NCBI GenBank assembly: GCA_051004815.1
Contig: JBPCJY010000157.1
Coordinates: 1 to 19,102 of the forward strand
Length of the DNA stretch: 19,102 bases
DNA from: JBBQXY01 sp051004815
GTDB taxonomy: Bacteria > Chloroflexota > Ktedonobacteria > Ktedonobacterales > Ktedonobacteraceae
Direction of reading: 5' to 3'
The notes under the pieces were generated by a model, which had not been told where the DNA came from, made no database searches, and saw only the letters and a list, made by a program, of their open reading frames with translations. The position numbers and the translations under genes are program-made. Shown here one piece after another: positions 7,346-14,962 of the stretch. Position 1 is the first letter of the stretch, and each line of letters begins with the position of its first letter.

Positions 7346-8941
7346 ATGACGGCTGAGACCCCTCCAATGAGCGACGCGGACTTACAAGGACTCTCTGATC
7401 TCTCACTCTATAACTGTCTGCGCTTTGGGCCATATAAGGCCTTGATTCACGAGGAGCAGGGGCAGACGCGAGAGTATAGCAATATGGATATCGCACGGGA
7501 GGCGGCCCAACTGGCGACAGGCTTGCAGGCACTGGGCATCCAGAAAGGCGACCGCGTCATTGTGATGATGCTCAATTGTCCAGAGGTTATCATCGCCTAC
7601 CAGGCTATTTCACGGGCCGGGGGAGTAATTATCCCGGTGATGCCGATCCTCAAGGGACCCGAGGTACGTTATATCGCGGAAAATTCCGCCGCTAAGGCCG
7701 TGATTACCAGCCCGGTCCTGCTCCCACTGCTGCAAGGTGCGCTAGCGGATGTACCAACCATGCAAACCATTGTGTGTACTGGCACTGTCGAACAGAACGG
7801 AAAAGCTAACACAAAGCCTATCGTTCGCGCCTACAGCGATGTGGTGGCACAAGGTGCTGCCGGGGCAGAACATTTCCTGACAAGAGCCAGTGCTGTCTCG
7901 CCTGATGATATCGCCGTTATACTGTACACCTCCGGTACCACTGGACGGCCCAAAGGCGTAGTGCTGACGCACCGCAACCTGATCTCCAATGCTTTGAGCG
8001 GGCGCGGACCAGAGCGCGAGACACGCGATGTCGAGACCAACCTGGCAATACTACCGCTCGCACACGCCTTTGGCATTATTGCTGCCAATGTGTTTTTCTT
8101 ACGCGGCTTGACGATTGTATCCCATCCTCGCTTCGATACGACTGCCGTGCTTTCCGCTATTGAACGCCATCGCATCGTCTCGTTCGCTGGCGTACCCGCC
8201 ATGTTTGTGGGGCTACTCTTCACACCCGATGCTGATACATATGACACCAGTAGTTTGCAGTACTGCGTCAGCGGGTCTGCTCCATTGCCCGTCGCTATCC
8301 TGGAAGGCTTTGAGCAGAAATTTCAGTGCCGCATCCTGGAAGGGTATGGCCTCTCGGAAGGCAGTGCGGCACTGACCGGACACGCCATAGATATGCCGCG
8401 CAAGGCAGGTTCAGTCGGCAAACCACTGCCTGACGTGGAAGTGTTGGTGGTGGATGAAAACGATCAACCGGTGGCCGTTGGTGCGGTGGGCGAGGTGATT
8501 GCTCGCGGCCCCAATATCATGCAAGGCTACTACAACATGCCCACAGAGACAGCCGCTGCCCTACGCAATGGCTGGTTGTATACGGGCGATATGGGGCGTT
8601 TTGATGAAGATGGATACCTTTATATTGTCGAACGGAAAAAGGACTTGATTATTCGTGGTGGGTTTAACATCTATCCCCGCGATGTGGAAGAAGTTCTCAG
8701 TAGCCATCCAGCCGTGCTTGAAGCCGCGGTGATCGGCGTACCCTCGGTACGCATGGGTGAAGAGGTCAAAGCCTATGTCGTCACCCGCTCACCCGTGGAT
8801 GCCGCGACGCTGATGGCGTATTGTCGAGAATCGCTAGCGAACTACAAAACGCCCAGCGAGATTGAATTTATCAACGCGTTACCCCGTAATGCCGTAGGAA
8901 AGATTGACAAGAAAGAGCTTAGGAGACAACATGTCCATTGA
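7346..8941 (+). CDS. Acyl-CoA ligase / synthetase (FadD-like, ANL superfamily)
   Basis: This 531-residue protein carries every core motif of class I adenylate-forming enzymes: P-loop YTSGTTGRPKG (194-204), YGLSEGSAAL (334-343), YTGD (412-415), the hinge region VERKKDLIIRGGFNIYPRDV (428-447) and the catalytic lysine in PRNAVGK (Lys519). It should activate a carboxylic acid with ATP and join it to CoA. Chain length cannot be read from sequence. The ATG at 7346 follows GAGGT by six bases and starts two bases after the MaoC stop; an in-frame upstream extension overlaps MaoC and is rejected. Its last 11 bases overlap the R2lox gene, so expression is probably coupled. Confidence 0.92.
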   Translation: MTAETPPMSDADLQGLSDLSLYNCLRFGPYKALIHEEQGQTREYSNMDIAREAAQLATGLQALGIQKGDRVIVMMLNCPEVIIAYQAISRAGGVIIPVMPILKGPEVRYIAENSAAKAVITSPVLLPLLQGALADVPTMQTIVCTGTVEQNGKANTKPIVRAYSDVVAQGAAGAEHFLTRASAVSPDDIAVILYTSGTTGRPKGVVLTHRNLISNALSGRGPERETRDVETNLAILPLAHAFGIIAANVFFLRGLTIVSHPRFDTTAVLSAIERHRIVSFAGVPAMFVGLLFTPDADTYDTSSLQYCVSGSAPLPVAILEGFEQKFQCRILEGYGLSEGSAALTGHAIDMPRKAGSVGKPLPDVEVLVVDENDQPVAVGAVGEVIARGPNIMQGYYNMPTETAAALRNGWLYTGDMGRFDEDGYLYIVERKKDLIIRGGFNIYPRDVEEVLSSHPAVLEAAVIGVPSVRMGEEVKAYVVTRSPVDAATLMAYCRESLANYKTPSEIEFINALPRNAVGKIDKKELRRQHVH

Positions 8942-9875
8942 TATGCCCCTGGAAAGTGCCTCATTGGCGCAGCTACAACAGACCCCCATCGACAGTGTGA
9001 TCAACATTATCGACGAGGGACTCGTGCATTTACCGAGCTACCGCGAACTGTACTATCGCTGGGAACGTCAGCAGTGGCGTTCCCAGGAAATTGATTTTAC
9101 GCCTGACCGCTTGCAATGGGAACGCATGTCAGAGCAAGAGCGAGAGGATCGCATCTATGGCCTGTCAGCCTTTTTCAAAGGTGAGGCGTGCGTGACTGAT
9201 ACCCTGGCCCCCTATGTGACGGCCATGCCCGATGAGGAAATGCGTATCTTCTTAACCACGCAACTGGTGGACGAGGCACGGCACACCGTCTTTTTTGCGC
9301 GTTTCTTCAAGGAGGTACTCGGCATCGATAGCGGCTCCTTGGAGGATACCCTGACCGAAGTGCGTCAATATATGAACACCCATCTCCAATATATCCTCAT
9401 CGACTCGCTGGCCGAGGTGGCCGAACGTATTAGAAAAGAGCCGCAGCAGAAAGCGCACCTGATCGAAGGCATCACCCTCTACCATATTATCGTCGAAGGC
9501 ACTATGGCCCTGGCGGGACAGCGTTCCATCCTGGAAGCGTATCGCCAATTTAACCTCTTCCCAGCCTTTCGCGGTGGCTTTACGGCGGTAGCGCGTGATG
9601 AGTCACGCCATGTTGTCTTCGGGGTGAAGTTCTTGCGCGAGATGGTTCATCAGGATACGGCGCACGCGCAAGTTGTGCAAGCCTCGATCAATAAATACGC
9701 GCCCATCGCGTTAAAGGCATTGACTCCGTCTGATGAGTACATTCCCAATATTCTAGCGCAGAAGGCAGACCCATGGGTGACGCCGCGCTACGCGCTGGAT
9801 TCCTTGCGCAAGAAACTGAAGGTGATTGGATTGAACATGGAACTACCGAGCGTGCCACCAGTGCCGGTGTTTTAA
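8931..9875 (+). CDS. R2-like ligand-binding oxidase (R2lox), ribonucleotide-reductase small-subunit fold
   Basis: The 314-aa protein has the six metal ligands of the R2/ferritin-like dinuclear fold: Glu85 (FKGEACVTD), Glu115 and His118 (DEARH), Glu189 (IVEGT), Glu224 and His227 (DESRH). R2lox is told from RNR R2 by a Val-Tyr ether crosslink beside the metals. Here Val88 is at Glu85+3 and Tyr184 at Glu189-5, the same offsets as Val71 and Tyr162 in the mycobacterial and Geobacillus proteins. The usual R2 radical tyrosine position (His118+4) is Phe122. R2lox binds a fatty-acid-like ligand near a Mn/Fe site; its natural substrate is unknown. AGGAG lies six bases before the ATG. A non-radical R2 is the alternative. 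No RNR large subunit is nearby. Confidence 0.85.
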   Translation: MSIDMPLESASLAQLQQTPIDSVINIIDEGLVHLPSYRELYYRWERQQWRSQEIDFTPDRLQWERMSEQEREDRIYGLSAFFKGEACVTDTLAPYVTAMPDEEMRIFLTTQLVDEARHTVFFARFFKEVLGIDSGSLEDTLTEVRQYMNTHLQYILIDSLAEVAERIRKEPQQKAHLIEGITLYHIIVEGTMALAGQRSILEAYRQFNLFPAFRGGFTAVARDESRHVVFGVKFLREMVHQDTAHAQVVQASINKYAPIALKALTPSDEYIPNILAQKADPWVTPRYALDSLRKKLKVIGLNMELPSVPPVPVF

Positions 9876-9896
9876 CGTAGGATTCTTGCAAGAGCA

Positions 9897-9910
9897 GGGC
9901 TTTCTAGCCC
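9897..9910 (+). other. Small intergenic hairpin within the operon
   Basis: GGGCT (9897-9901), loop TTCT and AGCCC (9906-9910), between the R2lox stop and the AAGGAG of the next gene. With a 5-bp stem and a short T-run it could give partial termination or mRNA processing. Confidence 0.35.
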
Positions 9911-9930
9911 GTTTAATATAAGGAGTTTTT

Positions 9931-10209
9931 ATGGTATCAGCCGTTGTTCTGCTCAACGTACAGCGTGGGCAGGTGAATGAGACCGCCCAAAGTCTTTTAG
10001 AGATCGAGGGGGTGGCGGAGGTCTACTCCGTCACCGGGGAGTACGATCTGGTCGCGCTCCTGCGCCTACATCGCTATGAAGACCTGGCCGAAGTCGTCAC
10101 CACGCGCATGGTACAACTGACCGCCATCACCAAAACCAACACGCTCATGGCCTTCCAATGCTACTCGCGTGAAGATTTACAACAAGCCTGGGACATCGGC
10201 GTGGAGTAG
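9931..10209 (+). CDS. Stand-alone Lrp/AsnC ligand-binding (RAM) domain protein
   Basis: The 92 residues match the ligand-binding half of Lrp/AsnC regulators: AVVLLNVQRGQ at the start, EGVAEVYSVTGEYDLVALLRL in the middle and VVTTRMVQLTAITKTNTLMAF near the end. There is no helix-turn-helix, so it is not itself a DNA-binding regulator. Stand-alone RAM proteins bind amino acids or other small effectors and form rings. AAGGAG lies five bases before the ATG. It is the last gene of the operon, 55 bases after R2lox, and may sense a small molecule connected with the pathway. That role is inferred. Confidence 0.85.
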   Translation: MVSAVVLLNVQRGQVNETAQSLLEIEGVAEVYSVTGEYDLVALLRLHRYEDLAEVVTTRMVQLTAITKTNTLMAFQCYSREDLQQAWDIGVE

Positions 10210-10269
10210 TCCCCAGGGTACCCGCAAGGGCTTACACAGGGAGGTTTTGCACCGCTGGGTTCCTCGCCT

Positions 10270-10335
10270 TGTCATTCTGAGCGCAGCGAAGAATCTCCGT
10301 GCCACGACAGATTCTTCGCTGCGCTCAGAATGACA
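10270..10335. repeat. REP-like hairpin, copy 1 (27-bp perfect stem)
   Basis: The left arm 10270-10296 begins TGTCATTCTGAGCGCAGCGA. The right arm 10309-10335 is its exact reverse complement, and the loop is 12 bases. The second copy is at 17064-17136. Related sequence is common as an interspersed repeat in many bacterial genomes. Confidence 0.9.
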
Positions 10336-10377
10336 GGTTCTGGAACTGGGGGTTGCAAAAACCTACCCGTGCAAGAC

Positions 10378-10599
10378 TTTGTTGGCGAATGAAACGAATA
10401 AGCGAAAAAAAGGAATAAGCGAAGCGAGAAAAGAAATACGCGAAGCGAATGGAATGCCGTTTGTTTGACGCATGTATTACCTGTATTACCCTTCTAAAGG
10501 CGCAGAGCAATACAGGTAATACGAGTGATAAGGGCATTTCCCTCTCGATTTCATTCGCTTCATAGTTTCTTCACTTTATCTTTCATTCGCCAACAAAGT
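10378..10599. mobile_element. MITE-like non-coding element with inverted ends and target duplication
   Basis: The ends are perfect inverted repeats TTTGTTGGCGAATGAAA (10378-10394) and TTTCATTCGCCAACAAA (10581-10597). The inverted repeat is 20 bp if the flanking GAC/GTC is included. The element is bordered by direct repeats CGTGCAAGAC at 10368-10377 and 10600-10609; the duplication is 6-10 bp depending on where the end is set. Inside is another perfect stem, GTATTACCTGTATT (10474-10487) with AATACAGGTAATAC (10509-10522), and the two halves resemble each other loosely throughout, so the whole element could fold back. No transposase is encoded, so any movement needed one supplied elsewhere. Confidence 0.75.
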
Positions 10600-10634
10600 C
10601 GTGCAAGACCCGCAAGGGGATGGGACATTTGCCA

Positions 10635-10868
10635 TTATGCGGACTCGGCAAACTTGTAAAGAGGAACAGTTCGCTCTGGTCGTCTCGTTGTCCGCCGCAA
10701 GGCTTCTAAATGCTCGATAGTTTCGGGCGCAAAAAGCACATCACCGCAGATATCACATACTTCGGCGGGAATGTGTTCGACTACAATGATACGATCTCCC
10801 TGGTGAATGGCACGTACAACTTCTTTTTGCTCGTATTCACCTGGGCAATCCGCAATACTACATCTCAT
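10635..10868 (-). CDS. YgiT/MqsA-type zinc-finger domain protein
   Basis: The 77 residues match the YgiT-type zinc-finger domain found at the N-terminus of MqsA antitoxins: a first cysteine pair (CSIADC, spaced CX4C and not the usual CX2C), then IIVVEHIPAEVCDICGDVLF with the second pair CDIC, and APETIEHLEAL. The HTH half of full-length MqsA is absent. GGAG five to nine bases upstream supports the ATG at 10868; a TTG at 10880 overlaps that site. It starts 22 bases after the stop of the WD40 pseudokinase, so it is probably its last cotranscribed gene. No MqsR- or DUF4258-type toxin is adjacent. Confidence 0.8.
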   Translation of the reverse strand: MRCSIADCPGEYEQKEVVRAIHQGDRIIVVEHIPAEVCDICGDVLFAPETIEHLEALRRTTRRPERTVPLYKFAESA

Positions 10869-10890
10869 TTGAATCTCCAAAACTTATGGG

Positions 10891-13800
10891 TTAAAAGACA
10901 ACATCCCAAATCCGCACCGTCTGGTCATCGCTGGCTGAGGCGATGCGTGTGCCAGTGGGCGACCAGGTGACCGCGTTGACAGCCGACGTGTGGGCTTCGT
11001 AGCGAGTAATACATGTACCGGTGGTGGCATCCCAGACATGGATGGTGGATGATTTCTCTCCACTAGCATCTAAACCTACGGTGGCAATACGAAAGCCACA
11101 TGCTCCAGGAACGGGCGGCGACCATCTAATGCTAGCAACGCGGCTGTCATGACCCTCGTAGCGACAGAGGGCATTTCCTGTCGTGGCGTCCCAAACCTGT
11201 ACGGCATAGCGGGATTTCTCCGGCAAAATGTCACTCGCGGAAGCAATAGAGTGGCCATCGGGCGACCAGATTGTCGCGTAGAGTGTAGTTGTATGAGCGG
11301 TGTAGGTGCAGACACATCTGCCTGTCGTGGTATTCCAGACCTGCAACGTATTGTCTGCATCGCTGGTCAGGATACGCGCACCATCGGGCGACCACTCCAG
11401 GGGGCGCAGGGTTTTGGCAGGACTCTGTAAACTGCACAGGGTATTCCCTGTTAAGCCATCCCAGATATGTACGATGCCAGCGCGACCTACGGAGGCGATA
11501 CGCGTATCGGAAGACCATAGCAGCGTTGGTATAGTGCCAGTATGACCGCGATACACCTGGATCAGATGGCCTGTTGCCGTGTCAGCGATTTCTACAACGC
11601 CATCCGCATAAACATAGGCGGTATACGTGAGGTTAGCCGATTTCACCACGAGCGTGGAATGATCGCTATGCCTTTCAAGATGCTCTGCCGCGAGACGCTC
11701 CGCCGATAAAGTGCTGCCCGTTGTCGCATCCCACATATGTCTCTCATCATCAATTGTACAGGATAGCAGCGTTTTCCCGTCGGGCTGCCATGCTATTGTC
11801 TGTATCCACGACCGATGTTGCTGATAGGTGGCAAAGCGTGTACCCGTCGTGGTATCCCAGACCTGCACTGTATGGTCAGCACCAGCAGAAGCGATGCACA
11901 TGCCATCGGGTGACCACGCCAACAGGTATACAGAGGCGGAATGGCCGCGATATGGGCAAATATTATCAAGGATGGTAGTTGTCCAGACCGCTACCGTTTT
12001 ATCCGCGCTGACTGATGCCAGGCATTTGCTATCGGGCGACCAGGCCAGGCTCGTCACCTGCTCATTATGCTCCTGGTAGAGCAGCATATTTTTTCCGGTG
12101 CCAGCTTCGCATACCAACACCTCTCCATTGCTACCCGCCAGGGCCAAGCGTAAGCCATCGGGCGACCAGGCCAGGGTCGAGATAGCGGAAAAAGGTGTTG
12201 AAAAACCGGACATGGTGCTTTCGGGAATAGCTTCCCAGAGCAGCACCATATTATTCGCTCCTACCACCGCGATGGAATTTCTGTGGGGCGACCAGGCCAG
12301 GGCGTGGACGTTTTCAGGGTGACGATAGACGAAGGCGTGCAGACCAGTGGTAGCTTCCCAAACGTGTACGCGACTATCCTTGCCCGCCGAGGCGATACGC
12401 TGGCTATCGCATGACCAGCCGAGGAGATGAACACTCTCGACATGACCACGATACGTGAAGAGGTGTTGCGCGGTAACGGCGTCCCAGACCTGGACGGTCG
12501 TGTCATCGCTAGCCGAGGCCAGATAGCGGCCATCCGGTGACCACGCCACTGCATTGACGGCACTTTCATGGGTATGATAGCTCCATAAATGTGTACCAGT
12601 GCTGGCATCCCAAAGCTGAATGGTGCCGTCTTCCCCTGCCGAGGCCAGACGCTCTCCCGTCGGTGACCACGCCACGCTCCGCACAGGTCCTCTATGACCA
12701 GCATAAACGAGCACGTTCGCGCCACTAAAGGCATCCCAGAGCATGACCATGCCATCGTTACTGGCTGAAGCAAGACGATTTCCTTGCGGCGACCATACAA
12801 CAGTAGTGACTGTCTCCATGTGACCATGGTAGCGATACAAGGTTGCCTCGGCTGGTAAAACAACAGTGGGCGTTGGTACAGATGGCAATGGTGACGTAGG
12901 CGGTTGCCCCCATGTCCACGGTATGACATCTGACGGTTCAGCTACGAGTTGTGTTGATGGCCACGTATCCCATGGAGAGGCGTGCGCCGTCTTCTCCTGG
13001 TACGCCTCAGCCTCGTCATATGGATGCATGGCATCGATTCTGGGAGGCACAAACCAGACATGCACCGTCTCATCGTCACTGGCCGAGGCAATATGTGTGC
13101 TATCCGGCGACCACGACAGGGCATTGACGGCATCCGTATGGCCGTCGTGAACCAGCGAATCCGCATATTTGAATGAGAAAACTTCCTTGACGCGCACTGT
13201 GCCATCGGCACAACCTCCCGCCAGGCGCGTGCCATCGGGCGACCACGCTAGCACCAGGACAGGGGCAGTAAAGTCACTATATTCGGGTACAACCAGTGTA
13301 TTTTCGGGGTCGGGCGCGGGGTCCCAAATACAGACACTGTTCTCACTATCGCCAGAAGCGATGCGCCGCCCATCGGGTGACCAGGCCAGGGCGTTAATAG
13401 GATGGGTATGAATATCTTCCTCCACGTAGGGCTCGCCCGTGCTGGCATGCCAGATATGCACGGTGGTATCTCCGGCGACCGAAGCAATCCGCGAACCATC
13501 CGGAGACCACACGAGCGCACGAACGCTATTGAGATGGCCACGATACGTCAATAGTTCCTTGCCGCTTACAGCCTCCCACACCTGGACGGTCGTTCCCGCG
13601 CCAGCGGAGGCGATACGTGAGCCATCGGATGACCAGGCTACCACATGTACCTCGTCGGCATGTCCGCGATAGGTAAAAAAGTCTGTTCGCGGCAGTGACT
13701 GCTCGTCATAGTCCTTCGGCACAACATTCCAGAGCTGGACAGTCGTATCTTCCCCGGCAGAAGCAATGCGCCAACTCTGCTCTGGGTCTAAAACGGCGTT

Positions 13801-14943
13801 AATAGGCGACCAGGCTAACGTATTGACAGTACCCTCGTGTCCACTATGGCTCACAACATGTTTACCAATGCTAGCATCCCACACCTGCACAGTGCCATCC
13901 GCACCCCCCGAAGCGATGAACTTCCCATCGGGAGACCATTGCACGGCCTTGACAGCCGCCGTATGCCGCTTATACGTGAACTCATGGGAGCGTGCGGAAA
14001 AGTCTTCCACATAAGCTAGATCCTCTGTAGTATCGGTGGCTTCCATCGGCCCTACAAGTTGCAGAGGCAGAGGCCGAGTGCGCTGTTTTCCAGGCACGGC
14101 AGGGGCAGTTTCATCTAATGGTGCGGTTGTCGCGATACCGCCGGATTCCAGTTTGAGGGCCAAGGTCAGCGCGTTGTCAAAGGCCTGGATGCTGGCGAAA
14201 CGGTACTCTGCTTTGCGAGCCAATGCGACCAGCAACACGATCTCGACCGCAGGTGAGAGCGTTGCCAAACGCTGGCGTAGAGGGGCAGGTTCCCCGTAGA
14301 GGGCTGCCGCTATATCATCGAACGGTGGTACACCGCAGAGCCACTCGTAGACAATCGCCGCCAACGCGTACTGGTCACTGGCCGGCATAGGATGACCCTG
14401 CACCTTTTCCGGTGCCATGTAGAGGTATGCTTGTGACTTCACGCTATGTTTCGGTTGCCCGGTCGGGAGCACTGGAATACCATCAATATAAGGAGTGAAA
14501 TCCGCGAGTAAAAGATCGTTCTGTACACCCAACAGGATATTCTCTGGCAGCAGCGAGCGATGCATAAACTGTCGCTCATGGGCGTATTGTAGAGCAGAGG
14601 ATAGCTGTTGCACGTAAGGAACAACCGTTGTCAATGAGAGGCAGCTACCCTTTGGCTGGCGCATATTTCCGCCCGGAGCGTACTCCATAGCGAGAAAAGG
14701 AGTGCTATCCTGCGTTCCATTGGCGAAGACCCGCGCTATAGAGCGATGCTTGAGCTGTTGCGCCGTTTGCACGTCCGCCGTGAAACATCGTAAGGCGTCT
14801 CCCCAATTACTCACCGGACATTTGATCGCGACCAGGGTTCGGTACACAACATGTTCGCCCAGGTAGACCTGTGTCTCATGCCCTTCCCCCAACAAGCGCA
14901 GCAGGCGATAATCCCCCAATTGCTGCCCTACACGATTTGACAT
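10891..14943 (-). CDS. Pseudokinase fused to about 22 WD40 blades
   Basis: From the preferred start (1350 aa) residues 11-270 form a Ser/Thr kinase-like domain: degenerate glycine loop GEGHETQVY, Lys41 in VAIK, HRSLLPEN (128-135), DFT (148-150), APE (177-179). The catalytic Asp of HRD is Ser and DFG is DFT, so phosphotransfer is unlikely. A linker leads to about seven WD40 blades, then a Pro-rich spacer (PPTSPLPSVPTPTVVLP), then about fifteen more, enough for roughly three propellers. No membrane segment is seen, so a cytoplasmic scaffold is likely. MSNRVGQQLGDYRLL is the expected kinase start in this lineage; a TTG at 14994 with GAGGTG upstream is the alternative and would overlap the previous gene. 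Confidence 0.88.
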   Translation of the reverse strand: MSNRVGQQLGDYRLLRLLGEGHETQVYLGEHVVYRTLVAIKCPVSNWGDALRCFTADVQTAQQLKHRSIARVFANGTQDSTPFLAMEYAPGGNMRQPKGSCLSLTTVVPYVQQLSSALQYAHERQFMHRSLLPENILLGVQNDLLLADFTPYIDGIPVLPTGQPKHSVKSQAYLYMAPEKVQGHPMPASDQYALAAIVYEWLCGVPPFDDIAAALYGEPAPLRQRLATLSPAVEIVLLVALARKAEYRFASIQAFDNALTLALKLESGGIATTAPLDETAPAVPGKQRTRPLPLQLVGPMEATDTTEDLAYVEDFSARSHEFTYKRHTAAVKAVQWSPDGKFIASGGADGTVQVWDASIGKHVVSHSGHEGTVNTLAWSPINAVLDPEQSWRIASAGEDTTVQLWNVVPKDYDEQSLPRTDFFTYRGHADEVHVVAWSSDGSRIASAGAGTTVQVWEAVSGKELLTYRGHLNSVRALVWSPDGSRIASVAGDTTVHIWHASTGEPYVEEDIHTHPINALAWSPDGRRIASGDSENSVCIWDPAPDPENTLVVPEYSDFTAPVLVLAWSPDGTRLAGGCADGTVRVKEVFSFKYADSLVHDGHTDAVNALSWSPDSTHIASASDDETVHVWFVPPRIDAMHPYDEAEAYQEKTAHASPWDTWPSTQLVAEPSDVIPWTWGQPPTSPLPSVPTPTVVLPAEATLYRYHGHMETVTTVVWSPQGNRLASASNDGMVMLWDAFSGANVLVYAGHRGPVRSVAWSPTGERLASAGEDGTIQLWDASTGTHLWSYHTHESAVNAVAWSPDGRYLASASDDTTVQVWDAVTAQHLFTYRGHVESVHLLGWSCDSQRIASAGKDSRVHVWEATTGLHAFVYRHPENVHALAWSPHRNSIAVVGANNMVLLWEAIPESTMSGFSTPFSAISTLAWSPDGLRLALAGSNGEVLVCEAGTGKNMLLYQEHNEQVTSLAWSPDSKCLASVSADKTVAVWTTTILDNICPYRGHSASVYLLAWSPDGMCIASAGADHTVQVWDTTTGTRFATYQQHRSWIQTIAWQPDGKTLLSCTIDDERHMWDATTGSTLSAERLAAEHLERHSDHSTLVVKSANLTYTAYVYADGVVEIADTATGHLIQVYRGHTGTIPTLLWSSDTRIASVGRAGIVHIWDGLTGNTLCSLQSPAKTLRPLEWSPDGARILTSDADNTLQVWNTTTGRCVCTYTAHTTTLYATIWSPDGHSIASASDILPEKSRYAVQVWDATTGNALCRYEGHDSRVASIRWSPPVPGACGFRIATVGLDASGEKSSTIHVWDATTGTCITRYEAHTSAVNAVTWSPTGTRIASASDDQTVRIWDVVF

Positions 14944-14962
14944 ACCGCTGCTGTATCCTTTC

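Larger units (their letters stand above)
10213..10619. repeat. Composite palindromic repeat, right arm split by an insertion
   Basis: The left arm (10213-10269: GGGCTTACACAGGGAGGTTT, then CTGGGTTCC) and the reverse complement of the right arm (GCACGGGTAGGTTTTTGCAA, then CCAGTTCC) are related. They flank a perfect 27-bp hairpin at 10270-10335. A third copy of the arm is at 19007-19060. The right arm is broken at 10378-10599 by a MITE-like element. ACCCGCAAGGG occurs near both outer ends (10220-10230 and 10608-10618). This separates the R2lox operon from the convergent YgiT operon. Confidence 0.7.

Noticed and set aside
8931..9875. Class I ribonucleotide reductase R2 subunit
   Set aside because: No large subunit is nearby, the radical tyrosine position is Phe122, and the Val/Tyr crosslink offsets match R2lox. 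It is not fully excluded.
10325..10537. Minus-strand open frame across the MITE-like element
   Set aside because: It runs through inverted repeats and the hairpin arm, with a composition set by the repeats.
10213..10619. A CRISPR array in the repeat-rich intergenic region
   Set aside because: Repeats are nested palindromes of unequal spacing, with no regular repeat-spacer unit and no cas genes.
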